In this document: piece after piece, positions 58,368-64,000 of the stretch | How positions within the stretch are numbered: the first letter of the stretch is position 1 | Layout: every line of letters begins with the position of its first letter | Origin: an uncultured Gammaproteobacteria bacterium | GTDB lineage: Bacteria; Pseudomonadota; Gammaproteobacteria; Xanthomonadales; Xanthomonadaceae | Direction: 5' to 3' | Length of the DNA: 64,000 nt | Assembly: GCA_946885735.1 (NCBI GenBank) | Contig: CAMPGW010000005.1 | Span: forward strand, 1-64,000 | The notes under the pieces: generated by a model | What the model saw: the letters and a program-made list of their open reading frames with translations, nothing else | Told to the model about the DNA's origin: nothing | Databases searched by the model: none | Translations under genes and position numbers: made by a program

Positions 58368-59471
58368 ATGCCGCCGCGCGCCCCGCCCCGCCTGCCCGAC
58401 GACCTGCACTCCCTGCTGATGGAGATGGCCAACGAGGCCGTGGTCGTCCATGCGGACGATCGCATCGAACTGGCCAATGCGTCCGCGGCGCTGCTGCTCG
58501 GCCTTGCCAGTCCCGACGATCTCGTAGGGATGCGTGCAAGCGAATTCTTCCCGACGCCGGCCAAGGCCCCCCGCGCCTATCCGAGGCGCCGCAGCGTGGA
58601 GCGTTCCGTACGTCGCGCCGACGGCGTCGAGCAGACGGTGCTGTGGTGCGAGCGAACCTGCAGTTACCGGGGACGCACGGCGGTGCAGGCCGTCTTCCGC
58701 GCTCCCGCGCCCTCCGCGGTGGATGCCCTCCTCCCGGACCAGCTGACCGAACTGCCGGGTCGCAGGCACTTCCGCACGCACCTGCAGGGCGCGATCGACC
58801 GCGCCATCCGCAACCGCCACCTGGTGTGGGTACTGTACGTGGACCTGGACCGGTTCGCGGCGGTGAACGCCAGCCATGGCCACGCGTTCGGCGATCGCGT
58901 GCTGGCGGAAGCGGCGGTCCGCCTGCAGCAATGCATCCGTCGCACCGATTTCCTGGCCAGTGCCGGAGGCGACGAGTTCCTGATCGCGCTCGAGGGCACC
59001 ACCGACCTGGAAGGTGCGCGCGTCGTCGCCGCGCGTGCGCTGCAGGCGCTGGCCGCGCCCTTCGCCAGCGATGGCATCGAGGCGCGGTTGGGCGCCTGCA
59101 TCGGCCTGTCCGCCGGCCCCACCGACGGCAGCGCGTCCGACGCGCTGCTGCGCAACGTGGATATCGCCCTGGCGCAGGCCAAGGCGGCGGGCCGCGGTCG
59201 CCTGGAGGTGTACTCGGAAGAGATGGACGACCGCCAGCGCCGCAGCGCGCTGGCCCGCGAGGATACCGAACGCAAGCTCGCAAGCCTCACCCCACGCGAG
59301 CAGGAAGTGCTCGACCGTCTGGTCGCGGGCGAGGCCAACAAGATGATCGCCTACATGCTCGGTGCGAGCATGCGCACCATAGAACACCACCGCGCCCGCA
59401 TCATGGACAAGATGGCGGCCGGATCGCTGCCGGAACTGGTTCGCATGGTGATCGGCCGCAACGACGCCTGA
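58368..59471 (+). CDS. PAS-GGDEF-LuxR-type fusion regulator
   Basis: A 367-residue protein joining three parts: a PAS-like N-terminus (about residues 20-110, EMANEAVVVHADDRIELANA), a diguanylate-cyclase domain (about 130-290) with intact active site SAGGDEFLIAL, and a LuxR/GerE HTH at the C-terminus (LTPREQEVLDRLVAGEANK, RTIEHHRARIMDKM). So it may make c-di-GMP and bind DNA in one chain. No receiver domain or membrane segment is seen. ATG 58368 is chosen from two in-frame starts; the ribosome site is weak. No clear RxxD inhibition site was spotted. Confidence 0.85.
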   Translation: MPPRAPPRLPDDLHSLLMEMANEAVVVHADDRIELANASAALLLGLASPDDLVGMRASEFFPTPAKAPRAYPRRRSVERSVRRADGVEQTVLWCERTCSYRGRTAVQAVFRAPAPSAVDALLPDQLTELPGRRHFRTHLQGAIDRAIRNRHLVWVLYVDLDRFAAVNASHGHAFGDRVLAEAAVRLQQCIRRTDFLASAGGDEFLIALEGTTDLEGARVVAARALQALAAPFASDGIEARLGACIGLSAGPTDGSASDALLRNVDIALAQAKAAGRGRLEVYSEEMDDRQRRSALAREDTERKLASLTPREQEVLDRLVAGEANKMIAYMLGASMRTIEHHRARIMDKMAAGSLPELVRMVIGRNDA

Positions 59472-59480
59472 GGACGAAGC

Positions 59481-60605
59481 TCAGCGCGTGGCGCACCAGG
59501 CTTCGATGTCCTGGTAGCCAGGAAAGGCCCGGCCCGGGGCGCAGACTGCGCAGTCCGGGTCCGGCGCCAACCGCGTTTCCCGGAATCGCATCGCCAGCGC
59601 ATCGAAATGCAACAGGCGCCCGCTGAGCGTCGTGCCGATGCCGAGCAGCAGCTTGATGGTTTCCGCCGCCTGCAGCAGGCCGATGATTCCAGGCAACACG
59701 CCGAGCACGCCGGCCTCCGCGCAGTTGGGCGCGTCCTCGGCACGGGGCGGCTCCGGGAAGAGGCAGCGATAGCAGGGGCTCGCGCCGCGCCGGCGTCCGG
59801 CGTCGAAGACGCTCGCCTGGCCCTCGAAACGATGCACCGCGCCGTGCACGAGCGGCTTGCGCAGTTGCACGCACGCGTCGGAGAGCAGGTAGCGCGTCGG
59901 GAAATTGTCCGCGCCGTCGAGCACGACATCCACGTCCTGCAGTAGCGCTTCGACGTTCTCGGCGGTGACGCGCACCGGCATGGCTTCGACCGACACCCGC
60001 GGGTTGAGCGCCGACAGCGCGATGGTCGCCGATGCCACTTTGGGCATGCCGATGCGCGACTCGGCGTGCAGCACCTGTCGCTGCAGGTTGCTGCGATCCA
60101 CGTGGTCGTCGTCCACGACGCGCAGGTGGCCGACCCCCGCCGCGGCCAGGTACAGGCCCGCCGGCGAGCCGAGACCGCCCGCGCCCACCAGCAACACCCG
60201 CGACGACGCGAGCGTCTTCTGCCCCTGCAGGCCAACCTGTGGCAGGCGCAGGTGGCGCGAGTAGCGCTCGAGGAAATCGGGGTCTTCCTCGGCATCGACG
60301 GGAAGACCCGCGGCCTGCCAGGCGGCGTAGCCGCCGGCGACCGAGTGCAGCCGCCGCAGGCCCTGCGCGGCGAGCGCCTCCGCCGCCAGTCGCGAGCGCT
60401 TCCCGCTGCCACAGATCAGCAACAGGTCGCAGTCGCCGGCCATTGCGGGCGACGGATCTGCCTCGAGTCGCGCGCGTGGCAGCGCAAGCGCGCCCCGCGG
60501 AACGCCCAGCGCGTGTTCATCGGGCTCGCGCACGTCCACCAGGCGCGCACCCCGGGCCATCAGTGCAAAGGCTTCCGCCGGAGTGACGTCGCGGATCTCG
60601 TCCAT
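59481..60605 (-). CDS. moeB: MoeB/ThiF-type adenylyltransferase with N-terminal rhodanese
   Basis: A 374-residue E1-like enzyme. An N-terminal rhodanese domain (about residues 5-105) has VDVREPDEH and the active-site CGSGKRS; the MoeB/ThiF domain has LLVGAGGLGSPAGLYLAAAG, DHVDRSNLQRQVLH and the zinc Cys pairs CYRC and CAVC. It adenylates the C-terminus of a sulfur-carrier protein such as MoaD. Rhodanese at the N-terminus, rather than the C-terminus, is the less common order. It converges on the GGDEF gene with a 9-bp gap and precedes no partner MoaD in view. Confidence 0.9.
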   Translation of the reverse strand: MDEIRDVTPAEAFALMARGARLVDVREPDEHALGVPRGALALPRARLEADPSPAMAGDCDLLLICGSGKRSRLAAEALAAQGLRRLHSVAGGYAAWQAAGLPVDAEEDPDFLERYSRHLRLPQVGLQGQKTLASSRVLLVGAGGLGSPAGLYLAAAGVGHLRVVDDDHVDRSNLQRQVLHAESRIGMPKVASATIALSALNPRVSVEAMPVRVTAENVEALLQDVDVVLDGADNFPTRYLLSDACVQLRKPLVHGAVHRFEGQASVFDAGRRRGASPCYRCLFPEPPRAEDAPNCAEAGVLGVLPGIIGLLQAAETIKLLLGIGTTLSGRLLHFDALAMRFRETRLAPDPDCAVCAPGRAFPGYQDIEAWCATR

Positions 60606-60615
60606 GCCCACCAGT

Positions 60616-61848
60616 CTAATCCCGCGCCAGCGCAAGCACGTCCACGACGCGGCCGGCGGCGAACCGGCGCTCCTCGGCCGGCAGCACGATCAGGGCGTTC
60701 GAGGCGCTCGCCGCGTGCAGCCGGTGCGAGCCGTCTGCCGGATTGGGCAGCACCGACAGACCGCCCTGCCCGTCCGGGTCCAGCCGGCCGCGCAGGAATT
60801 CGAGTCGATCGTGGCGTTTCTCGAAGTCGCAGGAAAGGCGCGCCTGCCAGCGGGTCCGCGGGGTCCTGCGCGCCTGCAATCCGTCGAACAGGCAGCGGCC
60901 GAGCGTGAGGTAGGTTGCCAGCACCGACACCGGATTGCCGGGCAGGCACAGCAGTTGCGCGCCTCCGAGCCGGCCGGCGAGCACCGGCATGCCGGGGCGC
61001 ATCCGGACCTTCCAGAAATGGATTTCGCCCGCCTGGGCGAGGAAGGCCGGGAGATGGTCCTTCTCGCCCGCCGACACCCCGCCGCAGGTCAGCACCACGT
61101 CGAAGGACGAGGCGGCGTCGCCGAGCGCGGCCGCGATGCGTGCCGGCTCGTCGGGAAGGACGGGCCAGGCGACCGGTTCGTAACCGTCCGCGGCGAGCAA
61201 GCCCATCAGCAGCGCGCGGTTGCTGTCGTGGATCTGACCGGGCAGCAGTTGCCCGCCCGGCGGGACGAGTTCGTCGCCGGTGGTGAAGACGGCCACCGTC
61301 GGTCGGCGACGCACGGGCAGCGTGGGCTGGCCAAGTGCGGCCGCCAGCCCGAGCGCGGCAGGTCCGAGCACGGCGCCCGCTTCGAGCGCCGTGTCACCTT
61401 CGCGCAGGTCCTCGCCGGCACGTCGCAGGTGCTGGCCTGGCATGACCGCGCGCGCGAGCCGGATCGCTCGCTCGCCTGCCGCTTCGGTGTCCTCCTTCAT
61501 GACCACGGCGTCGGCGCCCTCGGGCATCGGCGCACCGGTGGTGATGCGCACGCATTCGCCAGCGCCTACCCGCAGTTCGAGGCGGGCGCCGGCGAATTGC
61601 TCGCCCACCAGCGCCAGCGTGGCGCCTGGGTCGGCCGCGTCCGCCGCACGCAGCGCGAATCCGTCCATCGCCGCGTTGTCGAAGCCGGGCAAGTCGCGTG
61701 GCGCGACCAGGGCCTGCGCGAGCACGGCGCCCAGGCAACGCGACAGTGGCTGATTTTCGACGGGCGTCGGCGCGCCTGCGGCGACCGTGGCGAGGATGCG
61801 CTCGGCGTCGTTGAAGGAGATGCGCGTCGGATACACGGGACCTGTCAT
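60616..61848 (-). CDS. moeA: Molybdopterin molybdenumtransferase
   Basis: A 410-residue enzyme that inserts molybdate into adenylated molybdopterin. Marks are the N-terminal NAERILAT, LPGFDNAAMDGFALRA, the domain III motif VAVFTTGDELVPPGG, the active-site LTCGGVSAGEKD and LCLPGNPVS. It begins with ATGA overlap at the mobA stop and ends 10 bp before moeB, so mobA-moeA-moeB form an operon. Confidence 0.95.
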   Translation of the reverse strand: MTGPVYPTRISFNDAERILATVAAGAPTPVENQPLSRCLGAVLAQALVAPRDLPGFDNAAMDGFALRAADAADPGATLALVGEQFAGARLELRVGAGECVRITTGAPMPEGADAVVMKEDTEAAGERAIRLARAVMPGQHLRRAGEDLREGDTALEAGAVLGPAALGLAAALGQPTLPVRRRPTVAVFTTGDELVPPGGQLLPGQIHDSNRALLMGLLAADGYEPVAWPVLPDEPARIAAALGDAASSFDVVLTCGGVSAGEKDHLPAFLAQAGEIHFWKVRMRPGMPVLAGRLGGAQLLCLPGNPVSVLATYLTLGRCLFDGLQARRTPRTRWQARLSCDFEKRHDRLEFLRGRLDPDGQGGLSVLPNPADGSHRLHAASASNALIVLPAEERRFAAGRVVDVLALARD

Positions 61849-62417
61849 TTCGTCGGGTCGAAGTCGGCGGGAGTGTTGAGGTTTCCCAATTCACGGTCGC
61901 CGAAGTCGAGCACGGGCAATCGCAGCGACCGTGCGAGGTACTGTACGGCACGCTCCCCTGCCGCCAGGGCATCCTCCGCGGCGGAAAGGGCGTCGCGCCG
62001 GGGCCAGAGCGCCACCAGCGGCTGCAGGCCGTCCGCGTCGCGGGCCACGGCGCCCTCCGTCGCCAGCAACGACTCGACCATATCGCTCGGCACCTGGCGC
62101 AGGTCCACCGGCAAGCTCAGCAGCCAGTCGCCCTGGGCCGCGTGCAACAAGGCATGCAGGCCCGACAGCGGTCCCTCCCCCGCCGCAACCCGGTCGGCGA
62201 CGAACACGATGCCGCGATCCAGCCAGGCCTTTCGTGCCGGGTTGCGTGGATCGTTGTGGCTGACCAGGCGTTGGCCGAAACCGTCACCTGCGGCCGCCAG
62301 GACGCGGTCCAGCATCGGCTCGCCGCAAAAGTGCAGGAAGGCCTTGTCCACGCCACCAAGCCGGGCGCCGCGGCCCCCGGCGAGGATCCCGAGGCTGACC
62401 CGCGCGCGCGCGGGCAC
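61845..62417 (-). CDS. mobA: Molybdenum cofactor guanylyltransferase
   Basis: A 190-residue GTP-transferase that joins GMP to molybdenum cofactor. LGILAGGRGARLGGVDKAF is the nucleotide-binding signature, and LSLPVDLRQVPSDM the metal site region. GTG at 62417 shares one base with the der stop. A C-terminal motif GNLNTPADF is typical. First gene of the moco group, tightly linked to der, which is usual only by location. Confidence 0.92.
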   Translation of the reverse strand: MPARARVSLGILAGGRGARLGGVDKAFLHFCGEPMLDRVLAAAGDGFGQRLVSHNDPRNPARKAWLDRGIVFVADRVAAGEGPLSGLHALLHAAQGDWLLSLPVDLRQVPSDMVESLLATEGAVARDADGLQPLVALWPRRDALSAAEDALAAGERAVQYLARSLRLPVLDFGDRELGNLNTPADFDPTK

Positions 62418-63814
62418 TACCGGCGCTTGACGTGGCGCATCAGCCGGCGCCGCTTCGCCTGCTGGCGCTCGTTGAGTTCGTTGCGGCGGCCCTCGAAGGG
62501 ATTCTCGCCTTCCTTGAAGATGAACTTCACCGGCGTGCCGACCAGCTTGAAGCGCTTGCGGAAGAAGTTCTCGAGGTAACGGTGGTAGCTGTCGGGCAGG
62601 TCGCGCAACCGCGTACCGTGGACGACGAACAGCGGCGGATTCTCGCCGCCCGGATGGGCGAAGCGCAGCTTGGCGGGATGTCCGCGCACCACCGGCGGCG
62701 GGAAGGCGACGATGGCCGCTTCCAGCGCGCGGTTGACTTCCGAGGTGCCGAAGTTCCGCGTCGCCGAGGCATGCGCGCGATGGATGGCGGCGAACAACTC
62801 GCGCATGCCGGTGCCGTGCTTGGCGGAGATCGTGACCTGCTCGGCCCAGGGGCAGAAGGCGAGCTTTCGGTCGAGCAGCGCGCGCGTCTGGTCGCGCTGG
62901 TACTGGCTCTGCCCGTCCCACTTGTTGACCGCGACCACCAGGGCGCGCCCGGAGTCGAGCACATGGCCGAGCACGGTGGCGTCCTGCTCGGTCACGCCCT
63001 CGCCCGCGTCGAGCATGACCACCACGACTTCACTTTCCTGGATCGCCTGCAGCGTCTTGAACACGCTGAACTTCTCGACCGCCTCCTCCACCTTCGAGCG
63101 GCGGCGCATGCCGGCGGTATCGACGAGGCGGTACTTGCGCCCTTCCCGGTCGAGATCCACGGCGATCGAATCGCGCGTGGTGCCGGGAACCTCGGAGGCG
63201 ATGACGCGTTCCTCCCCGAGCAGGCGGTTGACCAGCGTCGACTTGCCCACGTTGGGCCGGCCGATGAAGGCGATGCGCATGCGGCCGTCGTCCGGCGCGG
63301 GCTCCGCAGTTTCGTCGGGATCCGGGAGCCGAGCCTGCACGGCTGCCAGCAGGGTCGGGATGCCGCGCTGGTGCGAGGCGGCGATGGGCATCACGGTCTC
63401 GGCGCCGAAGCGCGCGAACTCGGCCACGCAGGCGGCTTCGTCGAGGCCGTCGGTCTTGTTCACCACCAGGAAGTACGGTTTCCCTGATTTCCGCAGCCAG
63501 GCCAGGATGTCCTGGTCGAGTGGCAGCGGACCTTCGCGCCCGTCCACCACGAACAGCACCAGGTCGGCTTCCTCGGCCGCGGCGCGGGACTGCTTTGCGG
63601 TTGCACCCGCCAAGCCGCTGTCGTCGCCACTGAGCCCGCCCGTGTCGCAGACCGCGAAGGGCCGCGCTTCGTCGAGCCGGCAGATGCCGTAATTGCGATC
63701 CCGGGTGACGCCCGGTTCGTCATGAACCAGGGCGTCGCGGCTGCGGGTCAGGCCATTGAACAGCGTCGACTTGCCGACGTTGGGTCGTCCGACCAGGGCG
63801 ACCAGCGGCAGCAT
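62417..63814 (-). CDS. der: Ribosome biogenesis GTPase Der (EngA)
   Basis: A 465-residue protein with two tandem GTPase domains and a KH-like C-terminus, needed for 50S assembly. G1 motifs are [12 protein letters not shown] (residue 9 on) and [12 protein letters not shown] (about 187); G3 DTGGL and DTAGM; G4 NKTDG and NKWDG. The basic tail ([10 protein letters not shown]) contacts rRNA. It begins 3 bp after bamB, in the usual hisS-bamB-der order. Confidence 0.97.
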   Translation of the reverse strand: MLPLVALVGRPNVGKSTLFNGLTRSRDALVHDEPGVTRDRNYGICRLDEARPFAVCDTGGLSGDDSGLAGATAKQSRAAAEEADLVLFVVDGREGPLPLDQDILAWLRKSGKPYFLVVNKTDGLDEAACVAEFARFGAETVMPIAASHQRGIPTLLAAVQARLPDPDETAEPAPDDGRMRIAFIGRPNVGKSTLVNRLLGEERVIASEVPGTTRDSIAVDLDREGRKYRLVDTAGMRRRSKVEEAVEKFSVFKTLQAIQESEVVVVMLDAGEGVTEQDATVLGHVLDSGRALVVAVNKWDGQSQYQRDQTRALLDRKLAFCPWAEQVTISAKHGTGMRELFAAIHRAHASATRNFGTSEVNRALEAAIVAFPPPVVRGHPAKLRFAHPGGENPPLFVVHGTRLRDLPDSYHRYLENFFRKRFKLVGTPVKFIFKEGENPFEGRRNELNERQQAKRRRLMRHVKRR

Positions 63815-63817
63815 GGC

Positions 63818-64000
63818 TCAGTTGCCCAGGCGGAAGGCCGCCAGCTCGCCTTCGTTGGATAGCGCGTACAGCACGCCCTCCGGCGAGACCTGCGGCGTGC
63901 CGCGCACGGCGGCGCGATCGATGCGTGTACGGCCGACCACGTCGCCGGTGTCCAGCTTGATCCAGTGCAGGTAACCCTCGAGGTCGCCGACCACGGCATA
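63818..64000 (-). CDS. bamB: Outer-membrane protein assembly factor BamB (C-terminal part)
   Basis: The window ends inside this gene; 60 C-terminal residues are visible. VVGDLEGYLHWI, then VSPEGVLYALSNEGELAAFRL is the last blade of the eight-bladed PQQ-like propeller of BamB, which supports beta-barrel insertion by the BAM complex. Its place directly before der agrees with the common bamB-der order. Confidence 0.88.
   Translation of the reverse strand, partial: YAVVGDLEGYLHWIKLDTGDVVGRTRIDRAAVRGTPQVSPEGVLYALSNEGELAAFRLGN

Overview
The window is GC-rich chromosomal DNA from a denitrifying gammaproteobacterium, most likely Lysobacteraceae/Xanthomonadales. The evidence is a cbb3 oxidase, a copper nitrite reductase with a fused cytochrome, a quinol-dependent NO reductase, a deo operon and a moe/mob/der/bamB block; the genus cannot be fixed from sequence alone. 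The host backbone (about 1-15.5 kb and 54.0-64 kb) is interrupted by a roughly 38 kb accessory island (about 15.5-53.95 kb).

Left backbone: a low-oxygen respiration and denitrification locus. The cco genes (ccoNOQP), nirK-nirV-sco, a porin, norB-nnrS-sirB2 and hemN-fnr are each preceded by an FNR/ANR-type 14-bp box (3411, 6451, 6491, 11782, 14034). The FNR-family sensor encoded at 11817-12596 lies 4 bp behind hemN, so it probably sits inside its own regulon. NirK makes NO, the one-subunit NorB reduces it to N2O, and NnrS handles NO stress; HemN supplies haem without oxygen. An FAD-linked oxidase gene ends this side.

Island: a Tn402/Tn5053-type (Tn7-related) transposition module opens it: an outward-facing unknown gene, a small AlpA-like protein, tniA (DDE transposase), tniB (AAA+), and two tandem tniQ-type genes. 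A third, homologous TniQ lies about 31 kb away at the right edge. Copies of CGAACATCTG occur only at the two edges. Cargo, left to right: an XRE regulator facing an unknown gene; a long metal-efflux operon (czcI-like, czcCBA, PII-like, CDF, P-type ATPase, DUF3703); a YkgJ-like protein; a six-gene defence operon read leftwards (AAA ATPase, subtilase, CD-NTase, Cap15-like receptor, secreted zinc phospholipase-C-like protein, SGNH hydrolase); a complete type II CBASS (capV, CD-NTase, cap2, cap3) plus one unknown gene; a divergent tyrosine recombinase / KfrA-like pair around a 13-7-13 inverted repeat, resembling a TnpS/TnpT cointegrate-resolution module; then an L,D-transpeptidase, several small unknown genes and a SEC-C protein.

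The most unusual content is the translationally coupled operon at 35.1-42.0 kb. It joins an ietAS-like ATPase/protease pair to a CBASS cyclase and a Cap15-like effector, followed by two candidate lipid/ester hydrolases. It lies beside a second, unrelated CBASS in the same element.

Right backbone: deoC-deoA-deoB (deoxynucleoside catabolism), a lipoprotein, a small GNAT, a PAS-GGDEF-LuxR fusion, moeB-moeA-mobA (molybdenum cofactor), der and the end of bamB. No rRNA, tRNA or CRISPR array was recognised. No stretch over 300 bp lacks a gene; the longest gaps (23060-23269, 16821-16995, 47235-47415, 53857-54005) are regulatory, repeat-bearing or featureless.
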